Assembly (NCBI GenBank): GCA_963730165.1
Contig: CAVSQS010000008.1
Location: 1 to 64,000, forward strand
Length of the DNA stretch: 64,000 nt
Direction of reading: 5' to 3'
From: DASSQJ01 sp963730165
Lineage (GTDB): Bacteria > Actinomycetota > Actinomycetes > Actinomycetales > Dermatophilaceae
This document shows, in pieces, positions 42,452 to 51,053 of the stretch (position 1 is the stretch's first letter; each line of letters opens with the position of its first letter). The notes beneath the pieces are model-generated. The model saw only the letters and a list, made by a program, of their open reading frames with translations, did not search any database and had not been told where the DNA came from. Both the position numbers and the translations under genes were made by a program.

Positions 42452-43258
42452 ATGCGTGTCGCGCTCGTCCAGCTCGCCTACGGCGACGAGGAGTCCTTCG
42501 ATGCCCGGGTCGACCGGGTGGCGGGCGTGGTGGCCGGCCTCGGCGACCACGACCTCGTCGTCCTCCCCGAGCTCTGGGGCGCGACCGGCTTCGACTACCC
42601 GCGCTGGGCGCTCGAGGCCCAGCCGCTCGACGGCCCCTGGGCTCGCGCGATGGCGGATGCCGCGCGCGCGGCGGGCGTGACGCTGCACGCGGGCTCCTTC
42701 GTCGAGCGGCTGCCCGGGCCGGGCGTCGACGGCAACGAGCTCGCCAACACCTCGCTGCTGCTGTCCGGCGCGGGCGAGGTGGTCGCGGTGTACCGCAAGA
42801 TCCACCGCTTCGGGTTCGGCACCGGTGAGCCGCGGCTCATGGAGGCCGGGACCGACCTCGTCGTCGTCGACGTGCCGACCGGCGGCGGCGGAGACGTCAG
42901 GGCCGGCCTCTCGACGTGCTACGACCTGCGCTTCCCCGAGCTCTACCGGAAGCAGGTCGAGGCCGGCGCCGAGCTCTTCGTCGTACCGGCGGCCTGGCCG
43001 GCCGCGCGGGTGGAGCACTGGCGGCTGCTCGGCCGTGCCCGCGCCGTCGAGAACCAGGGCGTCGTCCTCCAGTGCAACACGGCGGGCACCCACGCCGGGC
43101 ACGAGATGGGCGGGGCCAGCCAGGTCGTCGCGGCCACCGGCGAGGTGCTCGCCGAGGCCTCGAGGACGGCCGAGGAGGTCCTCTCCGTCGACGTCGACCT
43201 CTCGGTGACCGCGGCCTACCGGCGCTCCTTCCCCGTCCTCGACGACCGCCGCCTCTGA
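42452..43258 (+). CDS. Nitrilase-superfamily carbon-nitrogen hydrolase
   Basis: A 268-aa C-N hydrolase. The catalytic triad is E40 (VLPELWG), K116 (YRKIHRFGFG) and C156 (STCYDLRFPELYR). The small size and the sequence around the cysteine favour the omega-amidase/NIT2-like or simple amidase subgroup; exact substrate unknown. The only start signal is GAGGAT 6 nt before ATG 42452, compatible with a leaderless mRNA. It follows the CopD/CtaG gene by 44 bp. Confidence 0.92.
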   Translation: MRVALVQLAYGDEESFDARVDRVAGVVAGLGDHDLVVLPELWGATGFDYPRWALEAQPLDGPWARAMADAARAAGVTLHAGSFVERLPGPGVDGNELANTSLLLSGAGEVVAVYRKIHRFGFGTGEPRLMEAGTDLVVVDVPTGGGGDVRAGLSTCYDLRFPELYRKQVEAGAELFVVPAAWPAARVEHWRLLGRARAVENQGVVLQCNTAGTHAGHEMGGASQVVAATGEVLAEASRTAEEVLSVDVDLSVTAAYRRSFPVLDDRRL

Positions 43259-43275
43259 CCGTCCACTCCCGGAGG

Positions 43276-43358
43276 TCACCCGACTTCTTGCGATTCCGCC
43301 ACGGTTTCGGGGCCGTGACGCGCCCCCGAACGTGGCCGATTCGCAATAGGTCGGGTGA
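43276..43358. repeat. 83-nt imperfect palindrome (MITE/REP-like hairpin)
   Basis: Arms at 43276-43303 and 43331-43358 pair at 24 of 28 positions, beginning TCACCCGAC and ending GTCGGGTGA. An inner pairing TTCGGGG (43306-43312) with CCCCGAA (43324-43330) extends the stem. It stands between two same-direction genes with about 17 and 60 bp to spare. It may be a repeat element or a terminator; genome copy number decides. Confidence 0.6.
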
Positions 43359-43418
43359 GATGGCGGGCGGGGCGGGGCTCCGGGGGACCCGAGGGCTGGT
43401 CTCTGGGAGAGTGGAGGG

Positions 43419-44783
43419 ATGGACGACGTCGTTCAGGAGCTCGTCGAGGCCCTCCCCGGCGGGGTCGTCGCCACCTCACCCGCGGCGCTCGACAAGTACC
43501 GCTTCGACTGGACCCACGACCCGAGGGTCGGGATGCCGCTCGCCGCGGTCCGTGCCGAGCGGCCCGAGCACGTACAGGAGACCCTCCGCTGGGCCGCCCG
43601 CCACCGCATCGGCGTCGTGCCCCGGGGCGCCGGCACGTCGCTGTCCGGTGGGTCGATGGCGGTGGACGGCTGCGTCGTCCTCTCGCTCGAGCGGATGCGC
43701 GCCGTCGAGATCGACACGGTGACCCGGGTCGCCGTCGTCGAGCCGGGAGCGCTCAACGTCGACGTCAAGCGCGCCGCCGCCGAGGCCGGTCTCTGGTACC
43801 CGCCCGACCCGAGCTCGTACGAGATCTGCTCGATCGGGGGCAACGTCGCGACGAACGCCGGGGGGCTGTGCTGCGTCAAGTACGGGGTAACGACCGACTA
43901 CGTCCTCGGACTCGACGTCGTGCTCGCCGACGGGACGCTGGTCAGCCTCGGCGGCAAGCGGATCAAGGACGTCGCGGGCCTGCCTCTGCTCAAGCTCTTC
44001 GTCGGATCCGAGGGAACGCTCGGCATCGTGACGCGCGCGGTCCTTCGCCTGCTCCCCGCCCAGCAGGCCCGCTCGACGGTCGTCGCCACGTTCCCGACGG
44101 TCGCCGCGGCCGCCCGGGCGGTCGTCGAGCTCGGCCGCACCGTGCGCGCGTCGATGGTCGAGCTCATGGACAACGCAGCCGTCAACATCGTCGAGGACCA
44201 CCGGCCGATGGGCCTGGACCGAGACGCCGGTGCGCTCCTCCTCGTGCAGACCGATGCCCCGGGGCCCGCCCGGGAGGGCGAGCTGGCCGCCATCACCGCG
44301 GCGTGCGAGCTGGCCGGAGCCAAGGAGGTCCTCGCCACCGACGACCCGGACGAGGCCGAGATGTTCATCGAGGCGCGCCGGCTCTTCTTCACCGCCGCCG
44401 AGGCCCGCGGGTCGATCCTGCCCGAGGACGTCGGCGTCCCCGTTCCCCTGCTCCCCGAGCTCCTGGCCGCGATCGCCCAGGTGGCGGAGCGGCACGGGGT
44501 CGAGATCCCCGTCGCGGCCCACGCGGGTGACGGGAACACCCATCCGATCATCGTCGTGGACCGGACCGACCCGGGCTCCGAGGAGCGGTGCCGGGTGGCC
44601 TTCGACGAGGTGATGGCGGCGGCGATCGCCCTCGGGGGCACCATCACGGGCGAGCACGGCGTCGGACGGCTCAAGGCGGCCGCGCTGCCCGACCAGCTGG
44701 GCCCGGACGTCATGGAGCTCACCCGGCGGGTCAAGTCCGCACTCGACCCGCAGGGCATCCTCAACCCGGGTGTCATCGTCTGA
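43419..44783 (+). CDS. FAD-linked oxidase (GlcD/D-lactate dehydrogenase-like)
   Basis: A 454-aa flavoprotein of the FAD_binding_4 family. The FAD loop is VPRGAGTSLSGGSMAVDG at about 70-87 and the C-terminal FAD-oxidase domain has AAHAGDGNTHPII and GGTITGEHGVGRLKA. It would oxidise a 2-hydroxyacid such as glycolate or D-lactate and pass electrons to quinone or another acceptor. No GlcE/GlcF partners are present. The start ATG 43419 follows GGAGGG with short spacing. Confidence 0.92.
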   Translation: MDDVVQELVEALPGGVVATSPAALDKYRFDWTHDPRVGMPLAAVRAERPEHVQETLRWAARHRIGVVPRGAGTSLSGGSMAVDGCVVLSLERMRAVEIDTVTRVAVVEPGALNVDVKRAAAEAGLWYPPDPSSYEICSIGGNVATNAGGLCCVKYGVTTDYVLGLDVVLADGTLVSLGGKRIKDVAGLPLLKLFVGSEGTLGIVTRAVLRLLPAQQARSTVVATFPTVAAAARAVVELGRTVRASMVELMDNAAVNIVEDHRPMGLDRDAGALLLVQTDAPGPAREGELAAITAACELAGAKEVLATDDPDEAEMFIEARRLFFTAAEARGSILPEDVGVPVPLLPELLAAIAQVAERHGVEIPVAAHAGDGNTHPIIVVDRTDPGSEERCRVAFDEVMAAAIALGGTITGEHGVGRLKAAALPDQLGPDVMELTRRVKSALDPQGILNPGVIV

Positions 44784-44891
44784 CCGCAGCAGGGCGGGCG
44801 TGCCACCCACGTGCGGGACCGGTGGACGCAACGGGCACCGGGTGGGCGGCTCGGGGGCCCGGCCGTCGAGCCGGGCAGAGGGGGCCACGAC

Positions 44892-45113
44892 ATGCCCACA
44901 CCGTTCGCGCTCGTGCTGCTCGCGCTCGTCGCGCTGCTCGCCGTGGCGGGCGTCGTCGTCTGGGTCCGCCGGTCGGGCCGCCGCGGCGGCGGGACCCGCA
45001 CCGACCACGGCACCCACTCGTCGCACCCCGAGGCGCCGTGGAGCGCCGAGCAGTCGGCGACCTACCACCACCGGGCGGGTGGGGGCGGGAACGCCGGCGG
45101 CTGGGGCGGCTGA
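44892..45113 (+). CDS. Single-helix 73-aa membrane protein
   Basis: MPTPFALVLLALVALLAV forms a transmembrane helix at residues 5-27, followed by an Arg/Gly-rich cytosolic linker and a His-rich tail. ATG 44892 has a weak GGGGG upstream. No family recognised; it lies 109 bp after the FAD oxidase and may be separate. Confidence 0.55.
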   Translation: MPTPFALVLLALVALLAVAGVVVWVRRSGRRGGGTRTDHGTHSSHPEAPWSAEQSATYHHRAGGGGNAGGWGG

Positions 45114-45199
45114 CCTCTCGAGTGGCACCCCGACCCGGATGGGTCGACGATGGGACGACACCCCGGAGCCGGGTCCGGGTGCCGGCGGAGGGAGCCGTC

Positions 45200-45382
45200 A
45201 TGTCTGCTGTGGTGCTCATCGTGCTGGGGGTGGCCGGGGCCGCCGTCGTGCTGCTCGTCATCGTCGGGCTGCTCGCCGTCCTCGTGAGCCGAGGACAGCG
45301 CGAGGAGGTCGAGGACTCCGACCTCTTCGCGGAGCCGGCCGTGGACGGCGCCGCCGAGCGGGGGGACCTCGGCCGGGTCTGA
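45200..45382 (+). CDS. Single-helix 60-aa membrane protein
   Basis: One hydrophobic segment (residues 3-31) and an acidic tail rich in Glu/Asp (EEVEDSDLFAEP). ATG 45200 has GGAGGGAG 6 nt upstream, a strong signal for a real gene. No family recognised. Confidence 0.6.
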   Translation: MSAVVLIVLGVAGAAVVLLVIVGLLAVLVSRGQREEVEDSDLFAEPAVDGAAERGDLGRV

Positions 45383-45422
45383 GGCCCCGCCCGTCCGGCC
45401 GGTCCACACGGCGCCGCCTGCA

Positions 45423-45466
45423 GCGAGAAGGGCCCGACCCGCAGCTGCGGGTCGGGCCCTTCTCGC
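45423..45466. terminator. 44-bp perfect palindrome, bidirectional terminator
   Basis: The 22-bp arms meet with no loop base: GAAGGGCCCGACCCGCAG on the left and its exact complement on the right. It lies between the ends of convergent genes at 45382 and 45542, the standard place for a shared terminator. Confidence 0.8.
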
Positions 45467-45541
45467 GTCGCCCGGTGGGGGCGGCTGTGGTCTCGGGACG
45501 GGGGCTCGCTCCGGGCGGTGCCCCCGGCCCGGGTCGGGGGC

Positions 45542-47413
45542 TCAGAACGCGGACTCGGGCACGTCCATGAGCGCGTTGTCGGTGGCCTCGGCCATGGCCC
45601 GCTCGGCGGACAGGCGCGGCAGCACCTGGCGGGCGTAGAACTGGGCCGCGGCGACCTTGCCCTCGTAGAAGTCCTTGTCCTTGCCCTCGGCGCCTGCGGC
45701 CAGCCGGTCGAGGGCGACCGCGGCCTGTCGCAGGAGCAGCCATCCGACGACGAGATCACCGGCGGCGAGGAGCAGGCGGGTCGTGTTCTGCCCGACCTTG
45801 TAGAGGTTCCCGAGCTCGCCGCCCTGGCGCGGGTCGGACTTCATCAGCTCGCCGACCATGTAGCCGAGGATCCCCTGGACGTCCTCGACGCCCTGACCGA
45901 GCAGCTCGCGCTCGCGGTCGATCCGGCCGTCGTGCGCGCCGAGGTCCTTGGCGAACTCCTGCATCTGCCCGGCGAGGTAGGTGAGCGCCTGACCCTTGTC
46001 GCGGACGATCTTCCGGAAGAAGAAGTCCATACCCTGGATCGCCGTCGTGCCCTCGTAGAGGGTGTCGATCTTCGCGTCTCGGACGTACTGCTCGACCGGG
46101 TAGTCCTGGAGGAACCCGGAGCCGCCGAAGGTCTGCAGCGACTCCGTGCCGAGCAGCACCCAGGCCCGCTCGGAGCCCAGGCCCTTGACGATCGGCAGGA
46201 GCAGGTCGTTGACGCGGTTCGCCGCGTCGGCCGCCGACCCCGCCTCGAAGGTCTCTGCGCCCGTGCTCAGCACGTGCTGGTCCACGACGTCCTGCTGGGT
46301 CGCGGTGTAGAGGACGAGCGCGCGCAGCCCCTCGGCGTAGGCCTTCTGCAGCATGAGCGACCGGCGGACGTCCGGGTGGTGGGTGATCGTGACCCGCGGC
46401 GCGGTCTTGTCGGTCATCTGGGTGAGGTCGGCGCCCTGGACCCGCTCCTTGGCGTACTCGAGCGCGTTGAGGTACCCGGTCGAGAGGGTGGCGATGGCCT
46501 TCGTGCCCACCATCATCCGGGCGTTCTCGATGACGTGGAACATCTGGGCGATGCCGTCGTGGGTCTCGCCGAGCAGGGTGCCGACGGCCGGGGCCTCGCC
46601 GCCGAAGGTGAGCTCGCAGGTCGTGGAGACCTTCAGGCCCATCTTCTTCTCGAGGTTGGTGACGTAGACGCCGTTGCGCTCGCCGAGCTCGCCGGTCTCG
46701 AGGTCGACCTGGTACTTCGGCAGGATGAAGAGCGAGAGGCCCTTGGTGCCGGGGCCGGCGCCCTCGGGGCGTGCGAGGACGAAGTGGACGACGTTGTCGA
46801 CGAGGTCGGACTCGCCGCTGGTGATGAAGCGCTTGACACCGGTGAGGGTCCAGGTGCCGTCCTCGTTCTGCGCGGCCTTGGTGCGGCCGGCGCCGACGTC
46901 GGAGCCGGCGTCGGGCTCGGTGAGCACCATCGTGCAGTGCCAGCCCTTCTCGACGATCCAGTGGGCGAGCTTCTTCTGCTCGTCGGTGCCGAGCTCGAAG
47001 AGGAGCTTGGCGAAGCCGTAGTTCGCGGCGAACATCGCGACCGCGGGGTTGGAGCCGAGGAGCATCTCGTTGACGGCCCACCGCAGGCTGGGCGGTGTGA
47101 CGGTACCGCCGAGCTCGGCCTGCAGGTCGATGTTCCAGAAGCCGCTGTCGCGGTAGGCCTCGAAGGACCGGCGGAACGACTCGGGCATGGTGACGGACTG
47201 CGTCGCAGGGTCGTAGCTGGGCGGGTTGCGGTCCGCGTCGGCGAAGGACTCGGCGAGCTCGTTCTCCGCGAGCCGCGCGACCTCCTTGAGCATCTCGCGG
47301 GCGGTGTCGGCGTCGAGGTCGGCGTAGGGCCCCGAGCCCAGGACCTCGCCACGGCCGAGCACCTCGAAGAGGTTGAACTCGATGTCGCGCAGGTTGCTCT
47401 TGTAGTGGCCCAT
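45542..47413 (-). CDS. Acyl-CoA dehydrogenase, FadE5-like
   Basis: FAD-dependent acyl-CoA dehydrogenase of 623 aa, longer than the usual 380 because of an extra C-terminal domain, as in mycobacterial FadE5. MGHYKSNLRDIEFNLFEVLG at the start and VLTEPDAGSDVGAG in the middle are characteristic; the flavin-contact ITSGESD and TLYEGTTAIQGMD are present. It oxidises acyl-CoA to enoyl-CoA and passes electrons to ETF. ATG 47413 follows GGAAGGA. A TTACCAGT dyad upstream suggests TetR-type control. The EtfD-like gene at 59206 acts in the same electron route. Confidence 0.93.
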   Translation of the reverse strand: MGHYKSNLRDIEFNLFEVLGRGEVLGSGPYADLDADTAREMLKEVARLAENELAESFADADRNPPSYDPATQSVTMPESFRRSFEAYRDSGFWNIDLQAELGGTVTPPSLRWAVNEMLLGSNPAVAMFAANYGFAKLLFELGTDEQKKLAHWIVEKGWHCTMVLTEPDAGSDVGAGRTKAAQNEDGTWTLTGVKRFITSGESDLVDNVVHFVLARPEGAGPGTKGLSLFILPKYQVDLETGELGERNGVYVTNLEKKMGLKVSTTCELTFGGEAPAVGTLLGETHDGIAQMFHVIENARMMVGTKAIATLSTGYLNALEYAKERVQGADLTQMTDKTAPRVTITHHPDVRRSLMLQKAYAEGLRALVLYTATQQDVVDQHVLSTGAETFEAGSAADAANRVNDLLLPIVKGLGSERAWVLLGTESLQTFGGSGFLQDYPVEQYVRDAKIDTLYEGTTAIQGMDFFFRKIVRDKGQALTYLAGQMQEFAKDLGAHDGRIDRERELLGQGVEDVQGILGYMVGELMKSDPRQGGELGNLYKVGQNTTRLLLAAGDLVVGWLLLRQAAVALDRLAAGAEGKDKDFYEGKVAAAQFYARQVLPRLSAERAMAEATDNALMDVPESAF

Positions 47414-47451
47414 GGTGCGTCCTTCCGCCAGCGAGGTATGTGAGCGCTTGC

Positions 47452-47476
47452 TTACCAGTCTGCTACTCACTGGTAA
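47452..47476. promoter_or_regulatory. TTACCAGT-N9-ACTGGTAA dyad upstream of fadE gene
   Basis: Perfect 8-bp arms around a 9-bp centre (CTGCTACTC), 38-63 bp before the acyl-CoA dehydrogenase start. Size and position fit a TetR-family operator of fatty-acid genes. Confidence 0.55.
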
Positions 47477-47561
47477 CAATCGCAAGGGGCGGGCGTGTTC
47501 CGCGTGCCGCGACGCCGGACGGTGCACTCGGGGGCGCGAGCGGCGCGGCATACTCGGGTCC

Positions 47562-48101
47562 GTGGCGGTCGGCAGCGGAGAGGATCGGGCGGTGGACCGG
47601 GCCCGCGAGGCGCTCGACGCCGGTGCGGCATGGCGGGCCCGCGACATCCTCACCGAGTACGTCGAGACCGACCGCGACCCGGAGGCCCTCGCATTCCTCG
47701 GTGAGGTGCTCAACCGGATGGGCGACCTCCCACGGGCGGGCGCGATGTGGTTCGCCGCCGGGGCCAAGGGTCCGGAGGTCGATCGTGCCGTGGCGGCGTG
47801 GCGCGAGCGGGCGCACGACGACTTCGCCGCGATGTGGGAGGACCTGCCTGCCTCCGTGCAGGACCAGCCCCGCGCGCCGCGCATCGAGGCGCTGCGGGAG
47901 AAGGCGATGGCCGCCGACCCGGCGGTGGTCGAGCCGCCGCTGGCCCGGCTCCCCGGCACCGACGTCGGTGACGACGTCGGCGACGACGGGGACAGTGGCA
48001 CCGACGCGGCGCAGGTCATCGCCTGGGTTTTGGCCGCGATCTTCGTCGTGCTCGCCGTGGTCGGTGCCGTGACGGTGCTCGGCTGGCTCGTCCCGGGCTA
48101 G
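47562..48101 (+). CDS. DUF6584-like protein with C-terminal membrane helix
   Basis: A 179-aa protein: a helical TPR-like region (VDRAREALDAGAAWRARDILTEYVE and FLGEVLNRMGDLPRAGAMWFAAG, about 8-75), an acidic linker, and a C-terminal transmembrane helix (IAWVLAAIFVVLAVVGAVTVLGW). The first part resembles the actinobacterial DUF6584 family. GTG 47562 stands 7 nt after CATACT, a leaderless layout. Function unknown. Confidence 0.75.
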   Translation: MAVGSGEDRAVDRAREALDAGAAWRARDILTEYVETDRDPEALAFLGEVLNRMGDLPRAGAMWFAAGAKGPEVDRAVAAWRERAHDDFAAMWEDLPASVQDQPRAPRIEALREKAMAADPAVVEPPLARLPGTDVGDDVGDDGDSGTDAAQVIAWVLAAIFVVLAVVGAVTVLGWLVPG

Positions 48102-48120
48102 CGGACTCGCCCGGGACGAG
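48087..48120. terminator. Terminator hairpin containing the upstream stop codon in its loop
   Basis: Arms CTCGTCCCGGGC and GCCCGGGACGAG (12 bp, perfect) enclose a 10-nt loop. The TAG stop of the gene at 47562 is at 48099-48101, inside the loop, so the stem begins in coding sequence. It separates convergent genes. Confidence 0.7.
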
Positions 48121-48159
48121 GATGGCGTGTCACGACGCGCCCTGCCCGGCCGGCCGCGG

Positions 48160-49542
48160 TCAGTAACAGCCGTTGACGGTGGCGGCGAGCATGTCGAGGT
48201 TCTGCTTCAACGTCAGCGTGGTGTCCTTGCCGTTGACGAGGAAGGCGAACACCTTGAGCCGGCCGTCGGTGCCGACCGTGTAGCCCGCGAGCGCGGCGGC
48301 GTCCCGCAGCGTCCCGGTCTTGGCCCAGACCTCGCCGACGGCGCACTTCGACGCCGTCGTGGTGAACCGGCCGTACTTGGCCTGGAGGGTGCCGGTGAGG
48401 CCGGCCGTGGGCATGGCCTGGGGTGACCGCATGGGCCAGAGCTCCGGCCTGGTCCTGTCGGTGCCCTCGTCGACGATGCGGGCGAGCTGGACTCCGCTGA
48501 TCCGGTCGTACCGTGACAGCCCCGAGCCGTCGTAGAGCGCCTTGACGCTCAGCCCCTGGCCCTTGAGGGTCGAGCTCTGGGCGCTGCGAGCGGCGGTCCA
48601 CGTGTTCCCGTAGCCGCGCTTCACGCCGACGAGCCGGTGCAGGTTCTCGGCCACGTCGTTGTTGCTGTTGAGCAGCATCGTCTTGACCGAGGCGGAGAGC
48701 GTCGTCCCGGTGGAGCTCGCGAGGACCGGCGCCGAGGCCGATGTGTTGACCCGACCCCAGTAGGACGCGCGCATCCCGTTGGCCACGAGCTGTGCCTGGA
48801 AGTACTTCCCGACGTCTGCTCCCGTGTCGGACACGTTCCGCTGGTCGCGGACGAGCCCGTGCAGGGGGGTGGCGTCGTCGGGGACATAGCTGGAGAGCCA
48901 GCCCTTAGCAAGGGTGAAGGTCGTCGGGAAGATGTCGTCGTCGATGTACACACGCGTGTAGGCGATGCCACGTCCGAGCAGGTTCGCTGCGGTCTGCGCG
49001 GCGAGCGCGTCGAGGTCCTTGCTCGACAGGAGGGGGTCACCCGAGCCGACGACGACGACCCGGTTGTTCGCGTCCCCCTGCACGACGGTGGTCGTGAACC
49101 GGTGTGCGGGCCCGAAGACCGTGAGCGCGTTCGCCGCCGTGGCAAGCTTGGCGGTCGAGGCAGGCATCAGCGCGGTGTCGCCGTTCTTGGACCACACGAC
49201 GGCATCGGACTCGGCGTCGACCACCGCGCCGCTGAACGACCAGCCGAAGCGGGAGGCGGTGACGCGCTGCGCGAGCTTGGTGCGGATGCGACGGTCCGCC
49301 GCGCTCGGCACGTAGACGCTCTTCAGGCCCTGGTAGCCGTGGTTGTACGTTCCGCCGCCCGGTGGGATCCGGGTGACCGTGCCGGTTCCGGGGGCGAGCC
49401 GGTCCGCATGTGCCGGGGTGCCGGCGACGAGGGCGCCCACGAGCGCCGTCACGGTGACGAGCACGCGGACGGCGGCGCGGGAGCGCGTCCGGGAGTGTTG
49501 GGAGCGCGTCCGGGAGTGTTGGGAGCGGGCGGGCCGGGTCAT
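48160..49542 (-). CDS. dacB: D-alanyl-D-alanine carboxypeptidase/endopeptidase, PBP4 type (S13)
   Basis: A 460-aa penicillin-binding protein that trims peptidoglycan stem peptides. Active-site motifs are SxxK in PASTAKLATAAN (about 130), SNN in LLNSNNDVAEN (about 290) and KTG in VWAKTGTLRDA (about 405). A signal peptide is visible: a long basic N terminus, hydrophobic VRVLVTVTALVGALVAG, then a TPAHA cleavage site near residue 45. The basic leader contains a twofold SQHSRTR repeat. It is terminated by the hairpin shared with the preceding gene. Confidence 0.93.
   Translation of the reverse strand: MTRPARSQHSRTRSQHSRTRSRAAVRVLVTVTALVGALVAGTPAHADRLAPGTGTVTRIPPGGGTYNHGYQGLKSVYVPSAADRRIRTKLAQRVTASRFGWSFSGAVVDAESDAVVWSKNGDTALMPASTAKLATAANALTVFGPAHRFTTTVVQGDANNRVVVVGSGDPLLSSKDLDALAAQTAANLLGRGIAYTRVYIDDDIFPTTFTLAKGWLSSYVPDDATPLHGLVRDQRNVSDTGADVGKYFQAQLVANGMRASYWGRVNTSASAPVLASSTGTTLSASVKTMLLNSNNDVAENLHRLVGVKRGYGNTWTAARSAQSSTLKGQGLSVKALYDGSGLSRYDRISGVQLARIVDEGTDRTRPELWPMRSPQAMPTAGLTGTLQAKYGRFTTTASKCAVGEVWAKTGTLRDAAALAGYTVGTDGRLKVFAFLVNGKDTTLTLKQNLDMLAATVNGCY
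49480..49521. repeat. Two tandem 21-bp copies in the dacB leader
   Basis: Two identical 21-bp units side by side encode SQHSRTR twice in the positively charged n-region of the signal peptide. Confidence 0.75.
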
Positions 49543-49863
49543 GGGAGGACACCTCGAGCCGGTCGGGTACCGAGACCGGTGCCTTTGCCCTGCGCGGCGG
49601 CACCTTGGCCGAGAGGGTAGCCGGGAGGCCCGGCGCGAGGCGGGAGAACGCGCCGGTCGGCCTCGGACCCCCCGCGCGACCCCTGCTGAAGCCGGAACGA
49701 GGGATCAGCTGCCACAGGACTCCGCGGGGTTGACCACGGGCAGAACGTCGATGGGACCCCACCACCGGCTTCTGGCCACTGGGTTCACCGGGAACGAGAC
49801 GAGGGCACCTCGCGGCGGCGTCCGGCGCCAGGACGCGCGAGCTGGCACCCCTGCAGTGCGCTG
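49543..49863. other. 321-bp gap between dacB and tRNA-Gly, no gene seen
   Basis: Neither strand shows a credible reading frame. It carries the dacB promoter and the region downstream of tRNA-Gly; a CCGGTC...GACCGG dyad near 49558-49578 is the only structure noticed. Confidence 0.45.
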
Positions 49864-49937
49864 TGGAGCCGGTGACGGGAATCGAACCCGCGTGTCCAGC
49901 TTGGGAAGCTGGCGCTCTACCATTGAGCTACACCGGC
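49864..49937 (-). tRNA. tRNA-Gly (anticodon CCC)
   Basis: The minus strand folds as a complete cloverleaf: acceptor stem GCCGGTG with CACCGGC, D-arm GCTCAATGGTAGAGC, anticodon arm CCAGC-TTCCCAA-GCTGG and T-arm GGGTTCGATTCCC. The loop places CCC at positions 34-36, reading GGG codons. The discriminator is T and the CCA end is encoded. Confidence 0.95.
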
Positions 49938-50042
49938 GTGCCGGGTCGAGACGGATGCTCCGACCTCCCCGGCGCCGGAATTCTAGCCCACTCGTGCGGC
50001 CCGCTCGGAACCCGCCTCCCCGACCTCGGGTGGACCCGCAGG

Positions 50043-50048
50043 TAGCCT
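50043..50048 (+). promoter_or_regulatory. dcd -10 box, leaderless start
   Basis: TAGCCT followed by 7 nt and GTG 50056, with no ribosome site. Confidence 0.5.
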
Positions 50049-50055
50049 GAACGGC

Positions 50056-50631
50056 GTGCTCCTCTCCGACCGCGACATCCGCGCCGAGGTCGACGCCGGC
50101 CGGGTCCGGCTCGACCCGTGGGACCCCGCGATGATCCAGCCGAGCAGCGTCGACGTCCGCCTCGACAAGTTCTTCCGGCTCTTCGACAACCACAAGTACC
50201 GGGTCATCGACCCCGCGCAGGACCAGGCCGACCTCACCCGCCTCGTCGAGGTCGACCCGCAGGAGGGGTTCGTCCTCCACCCCGGCGAGTTCGTCCTCGG
50301 CTCCACCCTCGAGACCGTCAGCCTGCCCGACGACCTCGCGGCCCGCGTCGAGGGCAAGTCGAGCCTCGGCCGGCTCGGGCTCCTCACGCACGCGACCGCC
50401 GGCTTCGTCGACCCGGGGTTCACCGGGCACGTCACGCTCGAGCTCTCCAACGTCGCGACCCTGCCGATCATGCTGTGGCCGGGGATGAAGATCGGCCAGC
50501 TCGCCTTCTTCCGGCTCAGCTCCTCCGCCGAGAACCCCTACGGCTCCGAGCGCTACGGCTCGCACTACCAGGGCCAGCGCGGCCCGACGGCCAGCCGGAG
50601 CTTCCAGAACTTCCATCGCGCGGACGTCTGA
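50056..50631 (+). CDS. dcd: dCTP deaminase (probably bifunctional with dUTPase)
   Basis: A 191-aa trimeric deaminase. IQPSSVDVRLDKFFRLF (residues 27-43), GKSSLGRLGLLTHATAGFVDPGFTGHVTLELSN (about 110-142) and SERYGSHYQGQRGPT at the C terminus are the family hallmarks. Actinobacterial members are commonly bifunctional dCTP deaminase:dUTPase enzymes, converting dCTP to dUMP; I infer the same here. GTG 50056 is leaderless. Confidence 0.96.
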   Translation: MLLSDRDIRAEVDAGRVRLDPWDPAMIQPSSVDVRLDKFFRLFDNHKYRVIDPAQDQADLTRLVEVDPQEGFVLHPGEFVLGSTLETVSLPDDLAARVEGKSSLGRLGLLTHATAGFVDPGFTGHVTLELSNVATLPIMLWPGMKIGQLAFFRLSSSAENPYGSERYGSHYQGQRGPTASRSFQNFHRADV

Positions 50632-50693
50632 GGCCCGCGGTGCAGGGACCGGGCCGGGAGCGCGCCACGTCGACGGGCCCCGGTCACGGTTCC

Positions 50694-51053
50694 GTGAGCG
50701 CGGTCGAGATCCACGTCACCACCCCGGACCGGGACAGCGCCGAGCGGCTCGCGCGCCTGCTCGTCGGGGAGCGCCTCGCCGCGTGCGTCCAGGTGGTGCC
50801 TGGGGTGCGGTCGTTCTACCGCTGGGAGGGCGAGGTCGCCGCCGACGACGAACACCTGCTGCTCGTCAAGTCGACAGCCGCCCTCTTCGCGGCGATCCGC
50901 GACCGGATCCACGCCGAACACCCCTACGACACGCCCGAGGTGCTCGCGGTCCCCGCGTCGGCCGTCGATGAGCGGTACTTCTCTTGGCTGAAGGAGTCCG
51001 TCCGCGCACCGGAGGGCGGCGGCACCCCTCCGACCATCGAGGACACATCGTGA
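50694..51053 (+). CDS. cutA: CutA-like divalent cation tolerance protein
   Basis: A 119-aa protein of the CutA family, a stable PII-like trimer. ERLAACVQVVPGVRSFYRWEGEV and HPYDTPEVLAVPA are diagnostic. Role in metal tolerance is not well established for actinobacteria. GTG 50694 has no clear ribosome site. The gene overlaps the next start by 4 nt. Confidence 0.93.
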   Translation: MSAVEIHVTTPDRDSAERLARLLVGERLAACVQVVPGVRSFYRWEGEVAADDEHLLLVKSTAALFAAIRDRIHAEHPYDTPEVLAVPASAVDERYFSWLKESVRAPEGGGTPPTIEDTS

